Assembly (NCBI GenBank): GCA_903772945.1
Contig: CAICTM010000106.1
Location: 1-64,000 of the forward strand
DNA length: 64,000 nucleotides
From: Seminavis robusta
Lineage: Eukaryota; Bacillariophyta; Bacillariophyceae; Naviculales; Naviculaceae
Direction: 5' to 3'
Of this stretch, positions 22,048-33,551 are shown piece after piece. A program made the position numbers and the translations under genes. The stretch's first letter is position 1; each line of letters begins with the position of its first letter. Below the pieces are notes generated by a model. That model did no database searches. It saw only the letters and a program-made list of their open reading frames with translations, and was not told where the DNA came from.

Positions 22048-24874
22048 GGATGTACTGTGTCGGCAATCCTGAAGTGTGTGTTTTCAAAGGTGAAGCCGTT
22101 GGCAATGCGGAGCTGAGATCGCGGTAGCTGTACAGGTTGGTTCAGGGCAAACAACTAACAACGACGAGAAACCTTGCGGCTTGCGGAATGCAGGGATGCT
22201 GGGTCCTCATTCCTCACAACCTCAAACGAGGCAAGACACTGAGACGCTACTGTACGAACGCGGGAGTCTACAGTGGCTAAATTGGCCAAACCCGCATTAT
22301 TGATGAAAGCCCCTTGCTGACGAACCTGTTGACCAACGACGTGAGCACTTACACACTATTGAAGTTGTACCGTTGTATCGTACTGTCCGGGAATTGCTGG
22401 GTTATCTAGGGGTGTTAAGGGTGAAGCTGAGGGCTTATTTGTCAGGTGTTCTTTTCTCTTGTTGGGGCGGTGCCACTGACTTTGAGACATCTCAAGAAGC
22501 TCCTGAGTCGTAAGTGAACACTTGAGAAGGCAATGATTTGGCTACCGAAGAAACCAAGGTGGTCGTACTATCTATTTGATGTACAAAAGTGTTTCTAAAA
22601 TTCACCATCTTCGGTCCCATTCCATAAATCTGAAACAAAGAAATTTTAATTAGGCTCCGGCACAATAATTCCTGAGGACTCCCCGAGTTATCAGTGTGGT
22701 GCAGAGAATCTTGGATACCCATGTGGACAGACACTCCAAACCTTTATTTAAGAAAGTTGAGCTTTTCTAAGGATTGAGAAACTATTAATTTAAAATATCC
22801 ACCAGAAAGCAAGAAAACCCATGGATGCATTGAAACTAGAGCATTCTTATAAGTGAGTTTTTAAAAAGTGAATTTTCACACGAGGGCTTACTTGGTACAG
22901 CCGGACATACCCGTACGTACCGGTATCAGGAGGACGAATTATTTGTATTATTTAAACTTTGTACTCGAGTACTCGTGATTCTCTAGGCTAGGACTCCCCA
23001 AGTCACCACTTGGGGCTTGGGGCCTGGTAGTTACATAAGACAGGCATAGGTTTGTGACTTACTTGTGACATCTACAAATAAATCTACTGTAAATCTACAG
23101 TCCGTAAATCAAAACAAGCTGCATGCAGGGTGCGTGGAACGGCTGGATGCTTCGATGTGATGATGGAGCACTCCCCTGTTTCAGCTCGACCGAACCATTT
23201 GGTTTTCTAATAAACTAAAACTTTTCTTATTTTGCCAAGCTATTTGCCATCATCATCTGTTTGACCACCCAAACCAGCAAAGCAAGTGCTGGAAAGCTGG
23301 AAAGGACAAGCACAAAACGATTCTCTGATGCTCTCTGCTATGTTGCTCCGGTGGCACTCTCTGCTAAAGCTTTAAAATAGAGCTCATCACTACAATGTCA
23401 TGTACTTCGAGCTCATCACTACCAGGTACTCCACTTCGGTGTGGTAGTGACCTATGCAGCCTACTACTAGCTAGCTGCGTCTGTGCGTAGCCAGTAATAT
23501 CCAGCTGGTGATCTTCGATATGCTCTAGTAGCTAGTATTTTACACTAAACAAACAAAAAATCTGGTACAGTAACAGTTCTCTGGTGGTGGTACCAGCTGG
23601 TACCTGAAGGCTTGCAGCGCAAGGAAGACAAGGCTTAAGAATATTGATCCGAGCTACCAGTACAGCTGTAGATCTTTCTTCTTTCGTCCACTGAGCTATG
23701 GGTAACTTTAATATTAGTCTAATACTACTGGCAGGATATTTCGCCGAGCACAGAACAGACAGAACAAGGAAGGTTCTTGAAGCGATTCAACAACCTTCCC
23801 ACTGTCAACTGCCAACTGCCACTGGCAGTTGACAACTAACTACCAACTGGGTCCTCTGGCTAGTTTGCTTCTTCAACGAAGAAAGATCGAAAGATCTCCT
23901 CTCGTGGAGGGGATACATGATTGCAAGAACATGCCATGACACATTCTTCCTTCCACAAGCAACCGTGGGAACAACATCCATATTTTGATGCATCACTTAC
24001 TTTTAGTGCCCATGGATTTCAACAACAACAACTTTTTTGATCAACGTGTACCGAATCTGGCGTAGCGGAGCAAACCACTCGCTGCCAACGCTCTTTTGCA
24101 GCCACTTTGAGTTTTGCTCCCCACCTCTGCCACATTGGCGGTTGTGGACTTATACCAGGAAAATGCCTGTCCTTGTTCAACAATGCCGCTACCGGTACGG
24201 TGGAAACCATTCCGCAAAAGATGTGACAGCGACATACCTCTTGATCGCGAAATTGTTCTCCTGTTCTCCAGTCAAGACGAGAATCTGTGACTGGGATGGC
24301 GTTGAGACACGCAAGTTCATTGAGCTCGTCTTTTGGTTGCTGTGAACTTCTTGAACATCGTATCCATCAGTGAAAAACTTTGGTTACCATGAAACCATAC
24401 CCGTGCCGTACGGTACCGTAAAAGTATGGTAGTACCTTACGACCGCACCGTAATAAAGGCAATATTCTTTTGTACAACTAGTAATGTGTAATGGACGGTA
24501 CCGGTACACTTCAAATGACGCAACACAGCTTTCCAAGTCGAACAAAACACTTTCCGAAACAAACATCAAGAATCCCTCAAAGATGATCATGTTGTGCCAT
24601 TGCCGGTTACTTACTTGACAGCCCGGTCAACGCAATGATTTGGGTCTTGGCACCTGAGGATTTCTTCTCAAGAGCGAAGCTTGAGAAGCGCAAACGGAGG
24701 AGATTATCAAAGTATGCTGGACGAGATGATTTTGCAAGCCTGGAGCCATGAGACGGCTACACATCGACTGGACGCAAATGTCCGAACAAACGAGATTTTT
24801 CAACAAGCCCCAGGCAATGAATACACTACCCCGCTTGTACATACATTCCAAGGTTGGAGAATCTCGAGAATCGT
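22048..24874. other. Long gene-poor spacer
   Basis: About 2.8 kb without a gene I can support. It holds a GGTTA/GGTCA repeat beside the receptor's first intron (just outside, near 21580), an inverted pair around 23006-23025 (CCCCAAGT..ACTTGGGG), a CAACTGCC/GGCAGTTG inverted pair near 23807-23832, GCTAGC words near 23466, and a cluster of GTACCG/CGGTAC words at 24186-24510. Open frames of 60-100 codons show no family motifs. Confidence 0.55.
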
Positions 24875-25493
24875 TCATTCATAGAGCAAGTTGTTCTTTT
24901 CGAGGAGCATCATGTAGCGAACAATGATACCCATTCCAATAATAGACGAGCCAATCGCAACCCAGATGATGGAGTTGACGACAAGCCGCATCGTCACGAA
25001 ATCCTGTTGGGAGCCCCCGGATGCAAGTCCCTTCTTGGTCGCTGCATCCAAACGGAACCGTCTGTACAAGGCAAACGCCCCAATTGAAGTTGTATGTCTT
25101 TTGAAAGATAGGAATCAAGGCAATGGCGAGACTAATGGGCCAGATCAAAATGGGAACCTTTTCATATCGTTCCAGTTTGGAGGGTGGCCACGAAAACCTG
25201 ACCAAGAGCACATAGAAAATGGAAACCACAATGTCATACAAGGCAACAGCAATGGAACCAAAGTACAAAGCCATTCCTTGGAGCGTACAGGTGGCTTGTG
25301 TTCCCAAGGTCCCAGGATAATCAATGGTACCTCTGGGGGTCATGGTCATGCCGGTAATATATCCAAAGTCCCACGCAACGTTCGCAAATTGCATGAAAAA
25401 GAGGAGACGCGTAATGGAAGATGCTTGCCCAACCTTAAGCAGAGACCGTGTTTCCATCGTTTGTTCTGAGTGGCAAACATCAGGCATGTCCAT
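24875..25493 (-). pseudogene. Truncated, frameshifted cAMP-receptor-like 7TM protein gene
   Basis: The frame from 25493 carries membrane segments and motifs of the slime-mould cAMP-receptor-like 7TM family common in diatoms: RLLFFMQFANVAWDFGYI, TPRGTIDYPGTLGTQATCTLQG, then VALYDIVVSIFYVLLVRF and a fourth segment ending LIPIFQKTYNFNWGVC. After PFGCSDQEGTCIRG the frame is lost at a run of five G (25014-25018 as C on the plus strand). The next frame resumes with a fifth hydrophobic segment (VVNSIIWVAIGSSIIGMGIIVRYM) and stops at 24875. The first and last two membrane segments are missing. Either this is a decayed gene, or the G run is miscounted and the ends are true truncations. In any case no complete 7TM bundle is encoded. 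Confidence 0.65.
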
Positions 25494-25619
25494 ACACCTG
25501 ATAACTGGATAAGTCCGGCGACGTTCGTACTAGCTATTAATTAAATCAGTGCTGCAGGGAGCTTTCATGCATCACTCTCCCAATCCTCTGCATTCCCCAT
25601 GCCACCAATTGAGCCAGTT

Positions 25620-26876
25620 TCAAACCGCAGCTCGTGGCACCCACCAATATATCCGTGAATCGACCAACTTTCTGCTACCCGAGGAGGAATTCTCACGAAT
25701 CCACATCATAATGGCTTCGGTCGACTTGTTGTGTTTGCGTTCTTTCTTCGAGAGACAGTTCGAAAAGTCACAGGGTTTGACGTCGGGATGAGAGCCCGCC
25801 CAAAACTCGTTTGCTGCCATTCGACCAATATCAGGTTGGTACGTGTGCTGTTCAAAAGATCGATGATTGCTGGCAAAGTCTCTTACTGGCAACAACTCGG
25901 CAATGTAATCGCAAGAGGTCGTCCAAAAGTTCCCGACCATCCCCGAGAATCCATGTTCCGCCACAAAGAACATGCCACAAAGATTGCAATCTGACGCACC
26001 GTACAAGTCGGGATGCAAGCAGTGATCACTGGTGACTGCGTCCGTCATGGTGTGTCTCCATTTTTCATGGAACAAAGAATCGTGATCATCGTGGCCTTTG
26101 TTGGACATGTAAACAACACGACGACGCTTAGTCTCACTCCACTGCTCCTTCATTCGCGCCATGATCCGAGCTGCATTCGTAGTAGGACCGCCCTTTTTGC
26201 TGAAGCTCGTCTTGCCACTGTTGACTGCCCTACAATAGTCGTGGACACGTTGTAGCGTAACGTCCTGTGTGACGGAATGACGTTCCATGTGGTGGCAGAC
26301 AAGGCTTCGTTCGTGGCACCATTGAATGATGAGGTCGGCATTCAAGTAGTCCGTTACGCTTCCGATTGTTGTAAAGTAGATGCTCAAGGTTTGCTGGTGT
26401 TTGATTTGTTGTCGCGTACTGGCTCTTTGGATTTGATCCAACTGCTTCAACACGATGCGTTTCGAATGGGCACCGTCGTCGTCCTCGTTGGATGGCATGT
26501 CAATGTGGTAGAAGATTGGAGTAGAAGATTCTCGAGGCATTTCAAACGGAAAGAGCCCAGATGGATCGACATCCAACTTTGTCGGTTCCTGGTTATCAAA
26601 TACTGCTTTCGTGTCTTCTACGTTGTCTTGGGTGCTGGTCCTTTGAATGTTCTCAATTTGATTCCAATTTTTGTCCGTGTAATGCTCTGATGGAAGAGGT
26701 TGTGACTCGTCCATGTCCATGTCCACAGGGAGGGACACGCTTCCAACAAGATACCACGCTTGATAAGTGACGTTGACCAATGCCGAGAACATGACAATCT
26801 TCCATTGAAGCAAACCATTGCTTCGTCTTTTTCTACCACCATTCGCTGTGGCGTTTTCCTGTGTTGCAGGGGCCAT
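25620..26876 (-). CDS. Type II membrane protein, glycosyltransferase-like
   Basis: An unspliced frame; the ATG at 26876 (MAPATQENATANGG) gives 418 residues and a classic type II layout: short basic N-terminus (GRKRRS), one membrane anchor (about 29-47, IVMFSALVNVTYQAWYLVG), a low-complexity acidic stem, then a globular domain from about residue 120. The C-terminal half has CGMFFVAEHGFSGMVGNFWT followed by CDYIAELLPV and AANEFWAGSHPDVKPCDFS. This resembles the GNFWxAxCxYI...R.AE.WLGS pattern of putative glycosyltransferases in protists and bacteria. A Golgi location and transferase activity are inferred; no metal-binding DxD motif was confirmed. An upstream ATG at 26939 would add 21 residues. 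Confidence 0.6.
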   Translation of the reverse strand: MAPATQENATANGGRKRRSNGLLQWKIVMFSALVNVTYQAWYLVGSVSLPVDMDMDESQPLPSEHYTDKNWNQIENIQRTSTQDNVEDTKAVFDNQEPTKLDVDPSGLFPFEMPRESSTPIFYHIDMPSNEDDDGAHSKRIVLKQLDQIQRASTRQQIKHQQTLSIYFTTIGSVTDYLNADLIIQWCHERSLVCHHMERHSVTQDVTLQRVHDYCRAVNSGKTSFSKKGGPTTNAARIMARMKEQWSETKRRRVVYMSNKGHDDHDSLFHEKWRHTMTDAVTSDHCLHPDLYGASDCNLCGMFFVAEHGFSGMVGNFWTTSCDYIAELLPVRDFASNHRSFEQHTYQPDIGRMAANEFWAGSHPDVKPCDFSNCLSKKERKHNKSTEAIMMWIRENSSSGSRKLVDSRIYWWVPRAAV

Positions 26877-27885
26877 GTTTGGCAAAAGCTGGAGGGAGAT
26901 GAGAGGATACCCCAATCTCGTCAGATTGTGGCAATTCACTCTTCTTCATTATACAGCCGTGGAGTGCCGCACTCAGAGAATGTCACGATTTGTACCGTAG
27001 CATTGGTGCGTGCATTGTTGGCCCGTTGGCTTTCTCTTTGTCTTCAGAAGCGCCGAACGGCTCTATTGGATCCAAAGAAAATGGAATCATGATTGGCACT
27101 TGTACTGCACCGTACTAATCATAGTAGTCTATCAGATTTCTGAGCCAGGCTATTTAAATCTGACACATTGTCAACAAGAGAGCAACGCAATACTCTCTAG
27201 CTAGTAGAAGACTCCACTCCTGGTTAGATGTGTTCATCTCGGAGTGACGGCCCTCTAGCTAGCTTTTATTTAAAAAACTTTCCTTTGAACTCAAAATCTA
27301 TTGGATCTTTTGAATCGTGGGCAATTCCAAGTTAGCGTTAAGGGAGATATTGCTCGACGCACACTCGTTCCGTACTGAAGCGATTGGCACCGCACCGAAG
27401 CGCTGTGACTGCTGAGATTGCTTTGGCGCCGACCGCAACCATTCTCTTTTTGACAACGAATGCTTTGATGCCTCTAGCCAGTATCTACCGGTAGCTAAGC
27501 TAGTTTAGCATCCCGACAATAATAAACGCAACGAGAACCGTAGCAGTTGAAAAAGAAGGCTGTGGTGTGCATCCTACATGTAATAACGCGAAGAATTGAA
27601 GTGGTTACCGGTATGTGATACAGGTGGATGTTCCGGTGTCATACAGTGGGTACCTCGAAGCACCCATCCTTGATTTCAACTGATCGAATAGTTGTTCTGA
27701 CTACCCCAGCTCAACCCAGATAACTATACAATGCATGCGTCTAGCTAGGAAAATAATGAGTAGTTTGGTGTAAACATGTAATTTTTATAGACAAGTGATT
27801 TGTTTTCTTAAAAACAAGGAGTTGTAGTCGAAGGATTGGAGGGAGGAACATGGAAAAACACTGGCTTTTTGCTGTGTTTTGTTGT
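26877..27885. other. Intergenic, no gene recognised
   Basis: About 1 kb upstream of the glycosyltransferase-like gene and downstream of the DUF6824 gene. GCTAGC words occur near 27198, 27252 and 27742. The open frames are short and featureless. Confidence 0.5.
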
Positions 27886-28761
27886 TTATGCTGACACCCT
27901 GGACATTGGCATGAATTCTTCACTGCTGTCAAACATGCCAAAACTGGCGACACTGGAAGCAGAATCAAATCGGTTGAGACTGGGAGGCAGTAGTGACACC
28001 GGGTGGAAGGCTGGAATTTCAATGGGAACTTCCATGCCAATAATAGTAGAAGATCTCTTCTTGTTGGTCGGGGATGAATTTTGAAAGATATCCGTGCAAG
28101 CGGATGATGAGGATGATGTTCCAGTCAGAGGAGGCATGGAGTTGTTATTGTAAGTGTTGTTATTGCTGTTTTCTTGTTGTTGACTACTGCGATTGGCAAT
28201 GGTCTTGGAAAACATCAAGAGTTGCTTGAGAGCATCACTGGTCTTGAGTGCCGTGGGAGGAGATGCCGGACGAGCACGCTTGGTAGCGGGTGCTTGATCC
28301 CATTGCAATTCGGACTTGCGGAGTTCATCGCGAGCTTGTTTGCGCTTCTTTTGTCGGCAATCCTTGCTGGACTTGTATTGGGCCGTCAGACAATCCCGGA
28401 ACGCTTGGGAAATCTTTTCGCGAGCCGTCATTTCGGGGACGGAATACCAGACCTTCGTTTTACTGTCTTGTCGGACAAAACCACCTCGTCGATTGACTTC
28501 ATCAAAGACCGAGGAAACAATGCGGGATTTTTCCGGTTTGGAAGGAGCGGCCGAGTATTCTGTCAATCGAGTAGAGACAAGTGTGCGAAAGGTCTCGTTG
28601 TGTTCGTAGCATTTCTTGCCACGCCCACACATGACATGGTCTTGAGTAGGAGCGAATCCTTGCGGCATGGCTTCCGAGTCGGAAATGGAACTCTTGTTGC
28701 TGTGGTTGGAACCAGTGGGGATCAACTTGGGAAGGGCAAAACTGTACTTGATGGCACTCAT
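27886..28761 (-). CDS. DUF6824-domain protein, probable nuclear regulator
   Basis: The ATG at 28761 gives 291 residues; upstream in-frame codons (to 28908) are Gln/His-rich and probably 5' UTR. Residues about 40-130 match DUF6824, a domain expanded in diatoms: DHVMCGRGKKCYEHNETFRTLV, then PEKSRIVSSVFDEVNRRGGFV and KVWYSVPEMTAREKISQAFRDCL. It is followed by a Lys/Arg-rich stretch (CRQKKRKQARDEL, TKRARP) suited to nuclear import, then Asn/Ser-rich disordered sequence. No function has been established for the family; a DNA- or chromatin-linked regulatory role is inferred from the basic region and the lack of signal or membrane segments. Confidence 0.85.
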   Translation of the reverse strand: MSAIKYSFALPKLIPTGSNHSNKSSISDSEAMPQGFAPTQDHVMCGRGKKCYEHNETFRTLVSTRLTEYSAAPSKPEKSRIVSSVFDEVNRRGGFVRQDSKTKVWYSVPEMTAREKISQAFRDCLTAQYKSSKDCRQKKRKQARDELRKSELQWDQAPATKRARPASPPTALKTSDALKQLLMFSKTIANRSSQQQENSNNNTYNNNSMPPLTGTSSSSSACTDIFQNSSPTNKKRSSTIIGMEVPIEIPAFHPVSLLPPSLNRFDSASSVASFGMFDSSEEFMPMSRVSA

Positions 28762-31700
28762 TGTGAAAGTAAAAATTGGTGGGTGGAAAAGGGTAGCTTG
28801 GTGTTGGTGCTTTTTTGTGGCTTTTAGCTTTTGCTGTGCTTGAAATTGTGAGAAGAGATGAAGAGGACCTGAAGTAAGCTCTGTGCCGGATTTGTAGCAT
28901 CGCAGCATCTATCTTTACTTTTCGCATTGTTGGCACGTAACGAGGAGGCTTGGAATGTTGGAATTGAATGGATGAGTACGGTAAGTAAGTATGTAGCCAC
29001 AGCCAATGCAGTTTTCAGATGAGATACTGCACAGTGCACAGCAGGTAAAAATCTACTACATCCCGTACCAACTCCGTACCATTTTGAGGCCTTTTGGGAA
29101 GGCTGCAACGGCACAGCTCGGAAAGCGTCTTTTGAAGCTTCATCAGCTGAACCACTTGGAAAAGCTTTTGGAAATGATGAAACAGCACATCTCAGAAAGC
29201 GTCCTTGAATATGCATCTGTGATGCATCGCTTGGATAGAATCATAAAGGCATGCAAAACAAAAGAGCACAGAACAAGGAAAATACTGCACAGATATTGCA
29301 TCCCTTTGAATCTTAATATCTATTTAACAATATATTTGGGGGTGTCCAGAACATTCCCCCTTTGTTGAATGATCAAATACACAATTGCACCTATAAAATG
29401 AAAGGAATTTGGGAGCAAAGATGATTTTGCACAGCCATAATCCTACCTTTTCAATGGATCATTGAAGTTCCAAACTGATTCAAAACAGCTCTCAACCTAT
29501 GGATTAACAAAAAATCACTGTTCTTCCCACTCGCACTTGAAGACAGAAAGGATGTCATTTATTGACATGGAACTTTGACGCAGCTTGGACAATGGTGGCA
29601 GCTTAGTGAATGTCATCAGCATCTCCAATGGTTACTGGAACACTGGAACAGCTCTGAACCGGAAGTTATGGTTTTTCCAATGAAAAAGAACTGTAAAAAC
29701 AGCATTCTGCTTTCTAAGCTAAGCACTAAGTCTTCTAGTGTTCCTCATGTTGCAGTGGCATCTTTCCGAGGCAACTCCAACGAGCTCTCCAACGTCTCCA
29801 ACCGCCTGCGTCAGTGGTTTTGTACTGCCGGGGCATAGAGATGGCTGCATTGCATTGGTTGGAAAAGATCAAGCCTCATGCTTAGGGCTATGCAATGAAG
29901 GGTAATAGGGGGTGTTTGAGCTAATTCACCAAACTTCTTTATTGCGTGAAAAAGTTGCACAGGTCTCAGCGTCTTACAAAAAGGTGCCTGGACCAAAAAC
30001 GGCTGCACACTCGAGTAAACTACTGGTGCAAACTGCATCCGCTTCATCCAACACAGGTGCAGCACTGTACAATGTACGTGAAGATGTTTGGAACAAAGCA
30101 ATGTTGGATGTTCGGGTTGTCTTAAGTAGATGGGGTATTAATTGGAAAGCTAAAATTGAAAGTTACTCCAGCATCGAGACAACAAAGCAGTTTTACCTCA
30201 GCTGCACTCAATGTGTTTGGGAGTCGACGGATCATCGAGAACTCTCTGGATCCAACGATGGATTACCTTCGTGGAAGAACTCATCAGCCCGCATCCCGCA
30301 TGGGCAGCCCAGGTCGTCAATCCGTGAAAGCTGAGAGTACGAGTATCCAAGATCATTCGCCATGGGTTGCCTGAACCTTACAAACGCACAGAGGACGACT
30401 TCTCGCTCCTCTGGGCTCTCGTGCGCTCTTCGTGAGGCATCACCCCAGCAGCCCCGTGAAAGTTTCTTGGATCATTCGCCATGGGTTGCCTGGAGCCTTG
30501 CAAGCAAACGCACGGAGGAGGACGACTGCTCCTCTAGGCTCTCGTGCGTTCTTCGCGAGGCACCTTCACGGGCTTCTCCAACTTCTTCTCGACTCTCTGC
30601 TTCTGGAGATGACATGGCAGGCCGGCATCCCCTTTTTCAATCGATTCCGTACAAGCAACAAAAGCAGTTTTACTGTAGCGCAGTCAACTGTGTTTGGGCT
30701 CTGGGCGCCAACGGATCATCGAGAACTCTCTGGATCCACAACGACTTCCACTTCGTGGAAGCACTCACCAGCCCAGCAGCCCAGGTCTCCAATCTGTGAA
30801 AGCTATGGAGTGTCTAGGATCGTTCGCCATGGGTTGCCTATCCTTTACAAACGCACGGAAGTCTAATGGGCTCCAGTAGGCTCTTCGTGAGGTACCTTCA
30901 CGGGCTTCTCAAACCTCTTCTCGGCTCTCTGCTTCTGGAGATGGCAGGCCGGCATTCCCCTTTCAGCCGATTGCCGAGATGATGCACAGTTTCGACGGAG
31001 ACATGACCCGAGCTTGTCCGGTGCGTCTTTCTCGAGTTTGTTCCAGCAAGAAACGACCAAACCATTTTGGGGTTGCCGGCACACTGACTTGACGCATTCA
31101 AGTTGCATTGCCCCGTGCCAACGGGGTACGCCCCCAAGACAACGCAAAACGACTCTCGAAATGATTGCGGGGAGCAATGTGCATCGAAACTTGAGGACTC
31201 TTTCGGCAGAGACCGGAGAGCTTCCTCCATGTCCATCAAGTACTGTACTGTTGGTAAAGCACACGTGCTTGGGATTGTCATTTGCAGGCACCAGAATTGT
31301 TGCTGGATGAACTTGCCGAGGTGCAATGTGAGCGAGTTGTACTGGTTGGTACCGGTACGAACATTTTGCCGTGGACCTACCGTACCAGCAGCGTGCCAGC
31401 CACTCGACACACTCGAAAATCTCTATATCACACCTTTGGTTGCCAGCCACTGCCAAACGAAAATGGTCTCTCATGCCGAGCGTGGAGACGCGCAGTGGAA
31501 GAAGCAAATCGGAAGCGACTCACAAACAACCTGGACCTGTGGGATCGATTTAGATTCGATTCCGACGTACTATGAGTGAGTACTGGTACCAGGTACTATC
31601 GTCGTTTTGTTAGCCATCGTGTCAGCAGCCAAAATCAACAATTCTTGCTGTGAAAGCAATGGAAACCGCACTCTTCGACAGCATTTGAAAGCTATGAATG

Positions 31701-32019
31701 AGTCGCATCCGTCCATCCGAGGGCCGTGGTGTCGTTAGATCTTATCTGGCTTGGCTCAAGGTGCCTTGGAGTTGGAACTCTTGCGCTTCAAGCGGGAAGA
31801 AAACTCTTGGGCATGTGTTGCTCCGAAAGCAAGGCGACCGTCGGGCCAACGTTCAGCACCAGGGCCAGTCGTGGTGTCGAGACCCGGATTTGAGTGAGTA
31901 CCTCGTACTGTACCAGTGAGAACAAGCTCGACTGGAGCGAAGGTAGCCAAAGGCGACGTCGGATACAACACACAGTCCAACAACAACAAATAAAATAAGA
32001 AAGTGGACAGTCAGTAGGC
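28762..32019. other. Gene-poor spacer with degenerate repeats
   Basis: About 3.3 kb without a supported gene. At about 29110-29215 a short motif (CTCGGAAAGCGTCTTTTGAA / CTCAGAAAGCGTCCTTGAA) occurs twice, 73 bases apart. A degenerate repeat field occupies about 30180-30985 (separate entry). GGTACCGGTACG words lie near 31348. The last 60 bases before 32020 are A/C-rich and probably the 5' UTR of the ZZ gene. Confidence 0.55.
30180..30985. repeat. Degenerate tandem/interspersed repeat field
   Basis: Several blocks recur in the same order. GGATCATCGAGAACTCTCTG occurs at 30229 and 30713, with flanking AAAGCAGTTTTAC upstream and CTTCGTGGAAG downstream of both. ATCATTCGCCATGGGTTGCC occurs near 30352 and 30471, and with one change near 30821. 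CCTTCACGGGCTTCTC occurs near 30562 and 30896, each followed by CTCTCTGCTTCTGGAGAT and GCAGGCCGGCAT. The copies differ by substitutions and indels, suggesting an old local duplication with a unit of about 330-480 bases. No coding function is seen. Confidence 0.75.
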
Positions 32020-33462
32020 ATGGTTACTCAATCTGCATACGAGCACCCCATCAACTGCCGAGAATGCTCGAGCACAATCAAAGGCATGAGATATCGTTCT
32101 TCCCAGCACAACAACTACAACATTTGCCACTTGTGCTGGCTCACAAAGCACAAGAATAAGGGCGGGGAGGAAAGTTTTTACCCCTATGATAATTGGCAGA
32201 GTGATGCAGAGAGACGTGTCTTCTCCTTTTCGTGTCCTCAGATCTGTCACAGCCTCGGTAGATTTTCCATCCCTTGGGTTGGATTCGACGATACTTCCTG
32301 CACCAGAACCATTGAAAACATGGTGGTGGAAGTTGAAAGGAGCTGCCCTGCGGGGATGCTACAAAAGCTCACTTCCTGGTTGGCAACCCGCGCCTCTTTG
32401 TTAACCATTCGAATTTCCATCTTCCAGGGGGAAACCGAAACCATAAGGGCCATCTGCGAGGCTCTCAAGACATCGGTATGCCTCCAGTGTGTTGGTCTCA
32501 CACTGAGGGCAGATGACAATGATGTGTCCCTAGCAGCACGCAAGTCGTTGCAAAACTTGATAGAAAACTGTGGAGCAATCCAGCATTTGACAATTGGAAT
32601 GACTTACAGCGTTTTCAGAAGCATCGCCGCCCCACCAAGACCCACCACTGATTACTTGGAAAGCTTTCTCTTTGATGGTTTGATAAACACGAAATTGGCA
32701 ACCTTTGCATACTGGGGGCCCAATGTTGTGAGGGTTCAAAACAAAGAAAAGGCATGGCGCGCCATGGAACAGAACAACAACCTGAAACGTATCGTCGCTG
32801 AATTTGGAGACTACAGGACGGATTCGCATTTGCCATTGTTGGAAGCCAATAAATGCTGTGGGTGGATAAAAGAATGGACATCAACATCAACAGCGAATGG
32901 CCGGCCACAACAGCATGGCTCCATCTTGCAACAAGTATTGGACTTCCCGACATTGAGTAACTTTCCTGACAAGCTCCCCTTATTGTATCACTTTCTCCGG
33001 GAAAGACCAGATGTTCCTTTGGGGCGAGCCGAGGAGGTGATTGCTGCTGTGGGCGCCAACCCCGTGAGGCCATGGCCAACCGACTGCAAAATGAGTAAGC
33101 GAACTGTTACGGCCAGAAGCAGAGGCAAGAAGAAAAAGCAGCCCCTGCAGTGGTACCATTGCTGGGGTTGTCAGACGCACCTCTATGGAGATGAGAGAGC
33201 GCTGAAGCAGCACCAGGAGCAGAGCAAAAGGCACAAACACGAGAAGAAGAAGAAGAAGAAGAAGAGCCGGCAGCACAAGAAACGACCCACCAACCATGGA
33301 GTGCCTCGACACGTGAAGCTGCCGGTTATCCATCACTGCTGGTGTTGCAGGACATCTTTCATTGCAGAAGACCATTGGAAAGAGCACTTGAATAGCAAGG
33401 GACATCGGCGCGGATTGAACCATGCAGCCCCAAGCCCGAACCAGCAAGAAGCAAATGATTAG
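32020..33462 (+). CDS. ZZ-like zinc finger, LRR-like and C2H2 zinc-finger protein, paralogue 1
   Basis: An unspliced frame of 480 residues. The N-terminus (about 10-45) resembles a ZZ-type zinc finger: CRECSSTIKGMRYRSSQ, then YNICHLCWLTK. The middle (about 90-310) is a divergent leucine-rich array of alternating short helices and strands (LQCVGLTLRADD, IQHLTIGMTYS, LATFAYWG, LKRIVAEFG). It ends with a conserved PLLYHFLRERPDV block. After a Lys-rich linker come two C2H2/U1-like fingers (CWGCQTHLYGDERALKQH..SKRH, CWCCRTSFIAEDHWKEH..KGH). A close paralogue lies 1.2 kb downstream on the same strand. Role unknown; the finger set suggests protein and nucleic acid binding. Confidence 0.75.
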   Translation: MVTQSAYEHPINCRECSSTIKGMRYRSSQHNNYNICHLCWLTKHKNKGGEESFYPYDNWQSDAERRVFSFSCPQICHSLGRFSIPWVGFDDTSCTRTIENMVVEVERSCPAGMLQKLTSWLATRASLLTIRISIFQGETETIRAICEALKTSVCLQCVGLTLRADDNDVSLAARKSLQNLIENCGAIQHLTIGMTYSVFRSIAAPPRPTTDYLESFLFDGLINTKLATFAYWGPNVVRVQNKEKAWRAMEQNNNLKRIVAEFGDYRTDSHLPLLEANKCCGWIKEWTSTSTANGRPQQHGSILQQVLDFPTLSNFPDKLPLLYHFLRERPDVPLGRAEEVIAAVGANPVRPWPTDCKMSKRTVTARSRGKKKKQPLQWYHCWGCQTHLYGDERALKQHQEQSKRHKHEKKKKKKKSRQHKKRPTNHGVPRHVKLPVIHHCWCCRTSFIAEDHWKEHLNSKGHRRGLNHAAPSPNQQEAND

Positions 33463-33551
33463 ATTAACTTCGTCTTATTGGTTGACCTCTTGTGTATAGG
33501 CCCGGCGTCCGAGCAAATAATAGCTAGCTAGACGAGCCTCGTCGGGGTGCA

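Noticed and set aside
22492-22734. 80-codon minus-strand frame
   Set aside because: Isolated, without motifs or neighbours, in a gene-poor A/T-rich tract.
29912-30334. 140-codon open frame in the repeat field
   Set aside because: Its second half overlaps the degenerate repeat; no recognised motif; probably chance.
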